From CAMDBL01 sp964498125 (GTDB taxonomy: Bacteria > Pseudomonadota > Alphaproteobacteria > Rhizobiales > Hyphomicrobiaceae): a stretch of DNA of 6,149 nucleotides. Every line of letters starts with the position of its first letter. Positions within the stretch are counted from its first letter, which is position 1. Positions 1 through 5,834 of this stretch are shown piece by piece. Both the position numbers and the translations under genes were made by a program. The DNA lies in contig CAZCGE010000094.1 in assembly GCA_964498125.1 (NCBI GenBank), positions 1-6,149 of the forward strand, in the 5' to 3' direction. The notes below the pieces were generated by a model. That model saw only the letters and a list, made by a program, of their open reading frames with translations, was not told where the DNA came from and ran no database searches.

Positions 1-426
1 GCCCGCTTCCAGGAGAAGCCGGACAGCCGCGAGGTGCTGGCGGCGGCCAACGCTGCCGGTGTGCACGAGATGATCATGCGGTTGTCCGAAGGTTACGAGA
101 CGCGGCTGGGTCCCTCGGGCACGGCGCTGTCGGCTGGACAGCGCCAACGCATTGCACTCGCCCGCGCGCTCTATGGCGACCCGTTCCTGGTGGTTCTGGA
201 CGAGCCCAACTCCAACCTCGACGCCGACGGAGAGGCAGCCCTCGGCAACGCCATCCAGAGCGTCCGGGCACGCGGTGGCATCGCCATCGTCATCTCGCAC
301 CGCCCGAGCGCGCTTGGCGCCGTCGATCATGTGGCGGTTCTGGGCGGCGGGCAGATGACGGCATTTGGACCGAAGGAGGAGGTCATGCGCAAGGCATTGA
401 GACCATCGGCGGTGATCGCGTCATGA
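1..426 (+). CDS. Type I secretion ABC transporter permease/ATPase (PrtD-like), C-terminal part, 5' end outside window
   Basis: This is the C-terminal 141 residues of the nucleotide-binding domain of an ABC exporter. Counting from the first codon of the window, it shows the ABC signature LSAGQ (43-47), Walker B FLVVLDEP with catalytic Glu at 68 (62-69), the D-loop SNLD (71-74) and the switch His at 100 in VISHRP. Walker A and the membrane domain would lie upstream. The phrase LSEGYETRLGPSGTALSAGQ is typical of PrtD/AprD/HasD-type type I secretion ATPases, which pair with an HlyD-family adaptor and an outer-membrane TolC-type channel to export proteins in one step from the cytoplasm. The next gene is such an adaptor and overlaps this stop codon, which supports the assignment. 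All visible catalytic motifs are intact. The exported substrate cannot be told from this fragment. Confidence 0.93.
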   Translation, partial: ARFQEKPDSREVLAAANAAGVHEMIMRLSEGYETRLGPSGTALSAGQRQRIALARALYGDPFLVVLDEPNSNLDADGEAALGNAIQSVRARGGIAIVISHRPSALGAVDHVAVLGGGQMTAFGPKEEVMRKALRPSAVIAS

Positions 427-1796
427 CAATTACCTCTTCCACGCAGGCTGTCGCGCGGGACACGATCGGGAGCTTGCTCAGTCGAGCAACGCAGCCAAGG
501 CCCGACACGGCGCCCGCCAACGAGGGCCTGCTGGTGCGCACCTGGACGGGACTGGCCGTTGTCGTCCTACTTGTTCTCGGCGGAGGCGGTTGGGCATCGA
601 CAGCCAAGCTCGCCGGCGCGGTGATCGGCACTGGTCATGTTGTCGTCGACAGCAATATCAAGAAGGTGCAGCACCCCACCGGGGGCATCGTCGGCGAGAT
701 CGGCGTCAAGAACGGCGATCTGGTCGCGGCAGGCCAAATCGTGATGCGGCTCGACGCGACCCAGACGCGCGCCGCGTTGGGCATGGTCGTTGCGCAGCTG
801 ACCGAAATGCACGGCCGCAGGGCGCGACTCGCCGCCGAGCGCGACGACGCGGAGACCATCACTTTTCCCGCCGGATTCGAGCAGCAGGGCGGCGAGGCGG
901 TTCGCGTCGCCAGTGGTGAGCGACGGCTGCTGGAAGCGCGACGCCGCACAGCCGAAGGGCAGAAAGGACAGCTCAAGGAGCGCATCAAGCAGCACACGCT
1001 GGAGGGTCAGGGCCTCACCTCGCAACGCCGGGCCAAGACCACGGAACTTCAACTCGTACGCGAGGAACTGGCGCGACTCACCGACATGTACCAGCGCAGT
1101 CTCGTACCCGTGACGCGGGTGCTCGCAATGCAGCGCGACGAGGCTCGCATCGACGGCGAGCACGGCATTATCGTGGCCCAGATCGGCCGCGTCGGCGGCC
1201 AGATCGCGGAGTTGGAGCTGCAGATCCTCAATCTCGACCAGACCATCCGCACCGATGCACAAAAAGAGATCCGGGATGTCGACGGCAGGATCGCGGAGTT
1301 CGAGGAGCGCCGGATTTCTGCCGAGGACCAGCTCAAGCGCATCGATATTCGTGCGCCTCAGACTGGCACCGTGCATGAACTCGGTGTGCACACGGTCGGT
1401 GGCGTGATCGGCCCGGCCGAGACGCTGATGCTGATCGTGCCGGTCGGCGAGACGCTGGCCTTCGAGGTCCGGCTGGCGCCGCAGGACATCGATCAGGCGA
1501 CGCTCGGGCAGAAGGCAACGTTGCGGTTCGTGGCGTTCAACCAGCGGACGACTCCGGAGCTACCCGGCACGATCGTGCGGCTCGCCGCCGATCTGTCACG
1601 CGAAGCGCAGACCGGCACGTCGTACTACGTTGCCCGCATCGGCGTCGACGAGGCGTCGATCGCGCGGCTGGGCGCCCTCAAACTCGTGCCTGGCATGCCG
1701 GTCGAGGCCTACATCGAGACCGGCGAGCGCACAGCGCTGTCCTACTTCATGAAGCCCCTGACCGATCACTTCCAGCGTGCGTTCCGCGAAGAGTAA
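423..1796 (+). CDS. HlyD-family type I secretion periplasmic adaptor (membrane fusion protein)
   Basis: A 457-residue inner-membrane-anchored adaptor that should bridge the ABC transporter to the outer-membrane channel. It has a short cytoplasmic N-terminus (about 1-40), one transmembrane helix (about 41-60, TWTGLAVVVLLVLGGGGW), the first half of a lipoyl/barrel-sandwich domain (about 80-115, with VQHPTGGIVGEIGVKNGD), and a long charged alpha-helical hairpin (about 120-305). The second lipoyl half follows (about 307-340, IRAPQTGTVHELGVHTVGG), then a beta-barrel and the C-terminal segment LVPGMPVEAYIETGERTAL (421-439) characteristic of the family. Length is normal for HlyD/PrtE proteins. The ATG overlaps the upstream TGA (ATGA), and no strong Shine-Dalgarno is seen, so translation is probably coupled to the ATPase gene. 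The stop codon is the first part of a hairpin at 1794-1826. Confidence 0.95.
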   Translation: MTITSSTQAVARDTIGSLLSRATQPRPDTAPANEGLLVRTWTGLAVVVLLVLGGGGWASTAKLAGAVIGTGHVVVDSNIKKVQHPTGGIVGEIGVKNGDLVAAGQIVMRLDATQTRAALGMVVAQLTEMHGRRARLAAERDDAETITFPAGFEQQGGEAVRVASGERRLLEARRRTAEGQKGQLKERIKQHTLEGQGLTSQRRAKTTELQLVREELARLTDMYQRSLVPVTRVLAMQRDEARIDGEHGIIVAQIGRVGGQIAELELQILNLDQTIRTDAQKEIRDVDGRIAEFEERRISAEDQLKRIDIRAPQTGTVHELGVHTVGGVIGPAETLMLIVPVGETLAFEVRLAPQDIDQATLGQKATLRFVAFNQRTTPELPGTIVRLAADLSREAQTGTSYYVARIGVDEASIARLGALKLVPGMPVEAYIETGERTALSYFMKPLTDHFQRAFREE

Positions 1797-1826
1797 ATAT
1801 CCCGCGGCAAGGCCGGGGAATATTTA
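1794..1826 (+). terminator. Hairpin starting on the HlyD stop codon (possible attenuator or partial terminator)
   Basis: TAAATAT at 1794-1800 pairs with ATATTTA at 1820-1826. CCC at 1801-1803 pairs with GGG at 1816-1818, and C1805 with G1815. GGC at 1806-1808 pairs with GCC at 1812-1814 around the loop AAG. This gives 14 base pairs with one single-base bulge on each side (G1804, A1819). There is no separate U-tract after the stem, and the U-rich bases are part of the 3' arm. It is therefore not a classical rho-independent terminator. It could limit read-through into the methyltransferase gene or protect the 3' end of the secretion mRNA. The structure is seen in the sequence; its role is inferred. 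Confidence 0.45.
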
Positions 1827-1832
1827 TCAAGG

Positions 1833-1848
1833 CGATTCGATCGAGTCG
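1833..1848. repeat. 16-bp near-perfect palindrome in the gap before the methyltransferase gene
   Basis: The sequence CGATTCGATCGAGTCG is symmetric except for one pair (positions 4 and 13), centred between 1840 and 1841. It lies 27 nt before the methyltransferase ATG. It could be an operator, or simply a chance product of CGATCG-rich DNA. No regulator is recognised. Confidence 0.25.
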
Positions 1849-1861
1849 GCAAGCGATGCCC

Positions 1862-1866
1862 AGGAG
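1862..1866 (+). promoter_or_regulatory. Ribosome binding site of the methyltransferase gene
   Basis: AGGAG lies 8 nt before the ATG at 1875. It is the best Shine-Dalgarno of the left operon and fixes the start of the methyltransferase. Unlike the HlyD gene, this gene does not depend on translational coupling. Confidence 0.75.
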
Positions 1867-1874
1867 CACATTGC

Positions 1875-3485
1875 ATGCAGGTCAGTAGCCGGAGCAGCGC
1901 ACCGAACGGCACAACAATCCCGGACGAGCATCCGGGTGGCGACTACGACCAGCTGCCTTACATCTCGATGCCAGTCGCCTACAGCCAGCCAACGCTCCTT
2001 GCCGCGCTCGCGGCACTGCATGACCTGCGGTCGCCGGCGGCTGATGCGGCGCGCGTACTCGAGATCGGCTGCGCATCGGGCGGAAATATCATTCCGCTGG
2101 CTGCGCGTTTTCCCAGGTCGCGGTTCCTGGGTATCGATCTGTCCGCGACCCACATCGACATCGGCCGTCGGCGGATTGCGGAGCTTGGCCTGACGAATAT
2201 CGAATTGCGGCAGGACGATATCACCAACGTCGCATTCTCCGGGACGCGGTTCGATTATGTGATCTGCCATGGCGTTTTCAGCTGGGTGCCGAAAGCGGCT
2301 CAGGACTCGATCCTGCGGATCTGTGGCGAAGCGCTGGCTGACGACGGCATTGCCGCCATCAGCTACAACGTGCTGCCAGGCTGGCACACGCGCGCCGTCG
2401 TCAGGGACATGTGCCTGCGGCATGCCGGCACGAGCGGCACGCCACGCCAGCGCGTCGCCAAGATCCGTGTGCTGCTCGAGCAATTGGCGAAAACCGCGCG
2501 CCAGGATGATCCTTACGGCCTGATCCTGCGCAGCGAGGCGGCGCGGCTGGCCAGACGGCCGGCCTCCTACATCCTCGGAGAGTTTCTCACCGAGCATAAC
2601 GCCCCCTGCCATGTCCGCGACTTTCTCGCGCGCGCCGAGGCGCATGGCCTGGCCTACCTGAGCGAGGCTGACTTGCTTTCGTCGACGCCGGAGCTGTTCA
2701 TGCCGGCGGCGGCGGAGCGCATCAGGGCGATGGCTGGAAGCGATCCCGCGACCGTGCAGGAGTACACTGATTTCTTCTCGGGTCGGACATTCCGCCGCTC
2801 ACTGCTGGTCAAGGCGGAGCACGCTAGGCGGCAGCACCCCGGACCCGAGCATCTTGGCGCGCTGAGCTGTGCCAGCCAGTTGCGGCTCGATGTCGGGGCG
2901 AGCGATGGGCAGGCCGCGGTCTTCAAGGACCACCGCAATCGCAATGTCGAGGTGCGCGACCCGCTGGTGCGGGCCGCATTCACCAGGCTGGGCGAGCGCT
3001 ACCCTGCGACCGCGACGGCCGCCGAGCTCGCCGACATGAGCCGCGCCGGCGCTCGCACGCACCGGGAACGAGCCGAGCGCCTGATCTCGGAAGCGCTTTT
3101 CAAACTGGTGGCGGCGGGCCGGGCGTCGGTTTCGAGCCTGCCGCTGCGGATCGGCGAGGCGGGCGACCAGCGGCCGAGGGCGTGGGCCATCGCCAGGGCC
3201 GAGGCGGCAGCGGGCCAGCCCTGGGTGACGAGCCTGCATCACACCGCCGTGCTGCTCAATCCCGTGCTGAAGGTTTTGCTTGGCCTCATGACCGGCGACA
3301 ACGACAGGAGCCAGTTGACCGCAAGGCTGATCGAGGCGGCTCGGGCCGGCCAGATCGGAGTTGACGAATTGCAGCCCGCTCGGGACACACCTGGGGAAGC
3401 TGGTCTCGCCGGAGCGGCGGCGGAAAGTGTCGCGCGCGCGCTCACCTATTGCGCAATCAATGCCATGCTCGAACCGTCGACCTGA
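1875..3485 (+). CDS. Class I SAM-dependent methyltransferase with methyltransferase regulatory domain (protein-lysine-methyltransferase-like)
   Basis: A 536-residue protein. The N-terminal part (about 25-185) is a Rossmann-fold methyltransferase. It has the SAM-binding motif VLEIGCASGGN (61-71), the acidic residue D88 in GIDLS at the end of strand 2, QDDI (113-116), CHGVFSWVP (131-139) and SYNVLPGW (163-170). The last two are typical of enzymes carrying a methyltransferase regulatory domain (PF10119 type). That domain follows at about 215-305, with LGEFLTEHNAPCHVRDFLA and GLAYLSEADLL. The C-terminal half (about 365-490) resembles the winged-helix end of Rickettsia PKMT enzymes, which methylate lysines of the surface protein OmpB. 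There is no signal peptide or membrane helix, so it should act in the cytoplasm. It lies 78 nt after the HlyD gene on the same strand, so it may methylate the type I substrate before export, or another surface protein. Family assignment is firm; substrate and lysine specificity are inferred. Confidence 0.88.
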   Translation: MQVSSRSSAPNGTTIPDEHPGGDYDQLPYISMPVAYSQPTLLAALAALHDLRSPAADAARVLEIGCASGGNIIPLAARFPRSRFLGIDLSATHIDIGRRRIAELGLTNIELRQDDITNVAFSGTRFDYVICHGVFSWVPKAAQDSILRICGEALADDGIAAISYNVLPGWHTRAVVRDMCLRHAGTSGTPRQRVAKIRVLLEQLAKTARQDDPYGLILRSEAARLARRPASYILGEFLTEHNAPCHVRDFLARAEAHGLAYLSEADLLSSTPELFMPAAAERIRAMAGSDPATVQEYTDFFSGRTFRRSLLVKAEHARRQHPGPEHLGALSCASQLRLDVGASDGQAAVFKDHRNRNVEVRDPLVRAAFTRLGERYPATATAAELADMSRAGARTHRERAERLISEALFKLVAAGRASVSSLPLRIGEAGDQRPRAWAIARAEAAAGQPWVTSLHHTAVLLNPVLKVLLGLMTGDNDRSQLTARLIEAARAGQIGVDELQPARDTPGEAGLAGAAAESVARALTYCAINAMLEPST

Positions 3486-3551
3486 ATCAGGGCTGGGAAA
3501 GGATTGAACAGAACTCGGTGCGTCCGCGGGGTTGCGAAGCTCCGACCCATT

Positions 3552-3590
3552 GCTTGAGTTCGCTGCGATGCATCAATCCGGCACTCAAGC
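3552..3590. terminator. Inverted repeat downstream of the methyltransferase gene, possible operon end
   Basis: GCTTGAGT at 3552-3559 pairs perfectly with ACTCAAGC at 3583-3590. The 23-nt loop contains a smaller palindrome, GATGCATC, at 3567-3574. It lies 66 nt after the methyltransferase stop, where the left operon would be expected to end. No T-run follows, so intrinsic termination is uncertain. The rest of 3486-3694 shows no open frame with gene-like character. Confidence 0.3.
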
Positions 3591-3694
3591 GGGCAAAGCA
3601 GCACCAAAATCACCCGCCTTTCTAGTCGCCAGACCGCTCGCTCACCCTAATTTTTCGGGCGGCCGGCAGCGTGGGAAACGCAGTCATTGAGCGT

Positions 3695-3708
3695 TTGATC
3701 AGAATCAA
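3695..3708 (+). promoter_or_regulatory. FixK/FNR-type box upstream of the DUF6455-like gene
   Basis: TTGAT-CAGA-ATCAA is a perfect match to the FNR consensus TTGAT-N4-ATCAA and fits the rhizobial FixK form TTGA-N6-TCAA. If the box is a class II activator site centred 41.5 bp before the transcription start, the start falls at about 3743. The -10 hexamer would then be CATGCT (3731-3736), matching TATAAT at the A of position 2, the T of position 3 and the final T. This leaves a leader of about 57 nt before the ATG at 3800. It predicts induction under low oxygen by FixK, FnrN or a related CRP/FNR protein. The site is seen directly; the regulator is inferred. Confidence 0.75.
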
Positions 3709-3784
3709 AGAGCGACTGCGCCGTCTCAGACATGCTGCCTTAAGTCCGCAACTACCACAACGTTTGAGGAGCGGACCCGCATGG

Positions 3785-3790
3785 AGGAGA
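3785..3790 (+). promoter_or_regulatory. Ribosome binding site deciding the start of the DUF6455-like gene
   Basis: The purine run GGAGGAGA (3783-3790) contains AGGAGA 9 nt before the ATG at 3800. It supports this internal ATG over the GTG at 3671, whose reading frame would run through the FixK/FNR box. Confidence 0.65.
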
Positions 3791-3799
3791 ATTAAGGCC

Positions 3800-4060
3800 A
3801 TGAAATTCAGTCTCTTCGGCCGCTACGAGCGCCAAGCCGAGCGCATGAAAAGAATGATGCAGTGTCTCGACGTGGACGTCGTGTCTCTGGCGGAGAACCG
3901 CCTCGGCCGCGATCTCGCTGACGCGCGCTCGGCGTGCTTGTGGTGCAACAAGACCAGCATCTGCGAGGCTTGGCTCAACGGCAAGGCAGTCGATTCAAAC
4001 CCCTATGCCTTCTGCCCCAATGGCGCGATGTTCCACGAGCACGCGCATAAGGCGAGTTAG
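3800..4060 (+). CDS. Small DUF6455-like protein with a four-cysteine pattern
   Basis: 86 residues, beginning MKFSLFGRYERQAERMKRMM. The N-terminal half is charged and helical. The C-terminal half carries C46-x2-C49-x5-C55, then AWL, then FCPNGAMF with C72. This CxxC...C..WL...FCPN..F layout matches my memory of DUF6455 proteins from alphaproteobacteria, whose function is unknown. The cysteines could bind a metal such as zinc or an iron-sulfur cluster; this is inference. There is no signal peptide or membrane helix, so it is probably cytoplasmic. The frame is open from a GTG at 3671, but the ribosome binding site and the FixK/FNR box place the start at 3800. The stop TAG (4058-4060) spans the junction with an insertion sequence: TA is host DNA and G is the first base of the element. 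The uninterrupted site also gives TAG there, so the protein is unchanged. Confidence 0.75.
   Translation: MKFSLFGRYERQAERMKRMMQCLDVDVVSLAENRLGRDLADARSACLWCNKTSICEAWLNGKAVDSNPYAFCPNGAMFHEHAHKAS
4057..4059. repeat. Left copy of the 3-bp target site duplication (TTA)
   Basis: TTA directly abuts the left inverted repeat and is repeated at 5391-5393 beside the right one. A 3-bp duplication fits what I recall for ISAzo13-family elements. A 5-bp reading (TTAGG) is possible but would remove the matching GG from the left element end. Confidence 0.7.
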
Positions 4061-4092
4061 GACGCCCGCAAAGATAAGTGAATCGTGATCCG
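4060..4092 (+). repeat. Left terminal inverted repeat of the insertion sequence
   Basis: It begins GGACGCCCGCAAAGATAA and pairs with the right end at 24 of 33 positions. Its first base also completes the TAG stop of the upstream DUF6455-like gene. Confidence 0.8.
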
Positions 4093-4154
4093 TGGGCGTG
4101 GCGGATTGACTCGGGGGGATTCTCAGGCGGTGCGAACGGACGTATCGCGTCGTC

Positions 4155-5369
4155 ATGATCGACGAGGATGGCATCAGACAGCGGTGGGAGTCGATAGGCT
4201 CCAAGCTCGGTGAGCGGGAGCGGCGGCTGTGGGCGGCTGCGGAGGTGGAGGCGGCGGGCTATGGCGCTCTGGCCGTCGTCTTCAGGATAACCGGGATCGC
4301 GCGCTCGACCATCAATCGCGGCGAGGACGACCTCGACGATGGACCGCTGCCCGATGGTCGTGTGCGCCGAGAAGGCGGTGGCGGGAAGCCGTTGGGCGAG
4401 AGCGATCCGACGCTGGTCGGCGATCTCGAACGTCTCGTCGCACCCGCGACGCTCGGCTCGCCCGTGCTGCCGCTGTTGTGGGTGTCGAAGAGCCGCGCGA
4501 AGCTCGCCAAGGCGCTTCAGGACATGGGGCACGCGATCAGCGAAAATACAGTCGGCAAGCTGCTGACGGGGACATTGGGCTTCTCGCGCCAGCACAATCG
4601 CAAGGCCGACGAGGGCTCGAAACATCCCGACCGCAACGCGCAGTTCGAGCACATCAACGGGAAGGTCGTGGCCGCGCAGGCCAAGCAGCAGCCCGTGATC
4701 TCCGTCGACACGAAGAAGAAGGAGTTGGTCGGCAACTACAAGAACGGCGGCACGGACTATCGTCCCAAGGGCGAGCCGCGGCGTGTCAACGTGCACGACT
4801 TCGTAGACGAGAAACTCGGCAAGGTGGTGCCGTACGGCGTCTACGACGTGACCGCCAACGCGGCCTTCGTCAGTGTCGGGATCACCAGCGACACCGCCGA
4901 GTTCGCCGTGCAGTCGATCCGCTGCTGGTTCGAGCGAATGGGGCGGCAGCGGTATCCGAAGGCGAGCGAACTGACGATCACGGCCGATTGTGGCGGCTCC
5001 AACGGCGCCCGTGTGCGGCTATGGAAAGTGGAGCTGCAGAAGCTCGCCGACGAGACCGGGCTCGAACTCCACGTCCACCACTACCCGCCGGGCACATCGA
5101 AGTGGAACAAGATCGAGCACCGTCTGTTCTGCCACATCACGCAGAACTGGCGCAGCCGGCCTTTGACGGATCGGGTCGCGGTCGTCGAGCTGATCGGCGC
5201 GACGACGACCAAGGCCGGGTTGACGGTCGAGTGCGCGCTCGACACCCGCACCTACGAGAAGGGCATCAAGGTCAGCAAGGCCGCGATGAAGGCCCTCGAC
5301 ATCACCGGCGACACGTTCCATCCTGAATGGAACTACACGATCAAGCCGAGACGTGATCGGAGCACGTAG
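4155..5369 (+). CDS. ISAzo13-family DDE transposase
   Basis: 404 residues. The N-terminal part has WAAAEVEAAGYGALAVV followed by an ITGIARSTINRG helix-turn-helix-like segment (about 26-55), which should bind the element ends. The catalytic domain is of the Rhodopirellula/ISAzo13 DDE type. D185 is in VISVDTKKKELVGNYKN, D278 in LTITADCGGSN and E321 in PPGTSKWNKIEHRLF, so the acidic triad is complete. HHYPPGTSKWNKIEH is a strong family hallmark. There is no frameshift or internal stop. The ATG at 4155 is the natural start but lacks a good Shine-Dalgarno, which is common for transposases. It lies alone within the inverted repeats and ends in the right one. Confidence 0.95.
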   Translation: MIDEDGIRQRWESIGSKLGERERRLWAAAEVEAAGYGALAVVFRITGIARSTINRGEDDLDDGPLPDGRVRREGGGGKPLGESDPTLVGDLERLVAPATLGSPVLPLLWVSKSRAKLAKALQDMGHAISENTVGKLLTGTLGFSRQHNRKADEGSKHPDRNAQFEHINGKVVAAQAKQQPVISVDTKKKELVGNYKNGGTDYRPKGEPRRVNVHDFVDEKLGKVVPYGVYDVTANAAFVSVGITSDTAEFAVQSIRCWFERMGRQRYPKASELTITADCGGSNGARVRLWKVELQKLADETGLELHVHHYPPGTSKWNKIEHRLFCHITQNWRSRPLTDRVAVVELIGATTTKAGLTVECALDTRTYEKGIKVSKAAMKALDITGDTFHPEWNYTIKPRRDRST

Positions 5370-5390
5370 CGTTTATCTCTGCGGTCGGCC
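5358..5390 (-). repeat. Right terminal inverted repeat of the insertion sequence
   Basis: Read on the minus strand it begins GGCCGACCGCAGAGATAA and matches the left end imperfectly. It contains the last codons and stop of the transposase gene. Confidence 0.8.
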
Positions 5391-5393
5391 TTA
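5391..5393. repeat. Right copy of the target site duplication (TTA), also the stop codon of the minus-strand gene
   Basis: TTA reads TAA on the minus strand and ends the Cys-rich gene. The duplication made during insertion therefore preserved this stop codon. Confidence 0.7.
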
Positions 5394-5834
5394 GGCGCGC
5401 GGCGGTCTGTCGTCCGGGCCAGGGGTATCTCCGGCCAGGAGTTGGTCAGAGCGGCAAGCTACCGCCGCCTTTGTTGCTGCGGGTCCGAGTCTGGCATGCA
5501 AGACCAGCGTGGTGCCGCTGCAGGGGTCGCAAGATGTCGCTCCGCAAGTCATCGCCATGCCGCAGCCGGAACCCGCGCAGCAGCGGTTCTGTTCGCAGCA
5601 GCAGCAAAGAGAAAAGACAAGCGTCGGCGCGGAAGCAGCGATCACCTGCGCTCGCTGGCCAACTTCACCCGAACTCGCTCGATCGGCTGGAGTGTCAAAA
5701 GCGGAGACTGCGATGAGGGCAGACGCATCGTGCCTATGTCCCGGGTGTGCCGCTACGAGTAAGGCCAACAGCCAGCACAGCGCTGCTGCGAGCAGCAACC
5801 GCAAGCAAGAGGCTATGACCCGAGTGCACACCAC
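5391..5834 (-). CDS. Exported cysteine-rich small protein, family not recognised
   Basis: 147 residues starting at GTG 5834, with a GAGGA Shine-Dalgarno 6 nt upstream and an in-frame TGA just before it. The N-terminus (R5, R12, then LLLAAALCWLLALLVAA) is a signal peptide or membrane anchor. It is followed at once by HPGHRHD (30-36), a His cluster that could bind metal. The centre is extremely Cys-rich: CCCC at 77-80, CC at 85-86, then C91, C97, C102 and C105, with C127 further on. The end is PGPDDRPPRA. I recall small exported proteins with His/Cys-rich cores and PPR-type ends near copper genes in rhizobia, but cannot confirm kinship; metal binding is inference. A FixK/FNR-like box lies 85 nt upstream. 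Plus-strand frames across this region lack protein-like features. Before the IS inserted, its 3' end overlapped the DUF6455-like gene by 4 nt. Confidence 0.65.
   Translation of the reverse strand: MVCTRVIASCLRLLLAAALCWLLALLVAAHPGHRHDASALIAVSAFDTPADRASSGEVGQRAQVIAASAPTLVFSLCCCCEQNRCCAGSGCGMAMTCGATSCDPCSGTTLVLHARLGPAATKAAVACRSDQLLAGDTPGPDDRPPRA

Larger units (their letters stand above)
4060..5390 (+). mobile_element. Complete ISAzo13-family insertion sequence (1331 bp)
   Basis: The ends are imperfect inverted repeats. Bases 4060-4080 match the reverse complement of 5370-5390 at 16 of 21 positions. The match continues with CGTGATCCG (left, 4084-4092) against CGTGCTCCG (right, reverse complement of 5358-5366), giving 24 of 33 overall. 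Both ends begin with GG. The element is flanked by TTA on both sides and carries one intact transposase gene, so it may still be active. The left 95 bp before the transposase contain a TTGACT (4106-4111) but no convincing -10 partner. The transposase stop codon lies inside the right inverted repeat. The element separates two genes that would otherwise converge and overlap. Confidence 0.85.

Noticed and set aside
567..1391. Long minus-strand open frame (274 codons) inside the HlyD gene
   Set aside because: It lies opposite a clear HlyD-family gene. Its product has no recognisable domain, and long antisense frames are common in GC-rich DNA.
1827..2645. Minus-strand frame of 272 codons opposite the methyltransferase gene
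   Set aside because: The plus strand carries clear SAM-binding and regulatory-domain motifs. The antisense product shows none and is a composition artefact.
4106..4134. TTGACT as a -35 element of an IS promoter
   Set aside because: No reasonable -10 hexamer is found 16-18 bp downstream.
3975..4796. Minus-strand frame of 273 codons opposite the transposase
   Set aside because: It crosses the left IS junction and lies opposite an intact DDE transposase, so it cannot be an ancestral gene.
4229..5326. Plus-strand frame of 365 codons overlapping the transposase in another frame
   Set aside because: The translation is dominated by Arg, Gly and Ala with no motif, which is typical of an out-of-frame reading of GC-rich coding DNA.
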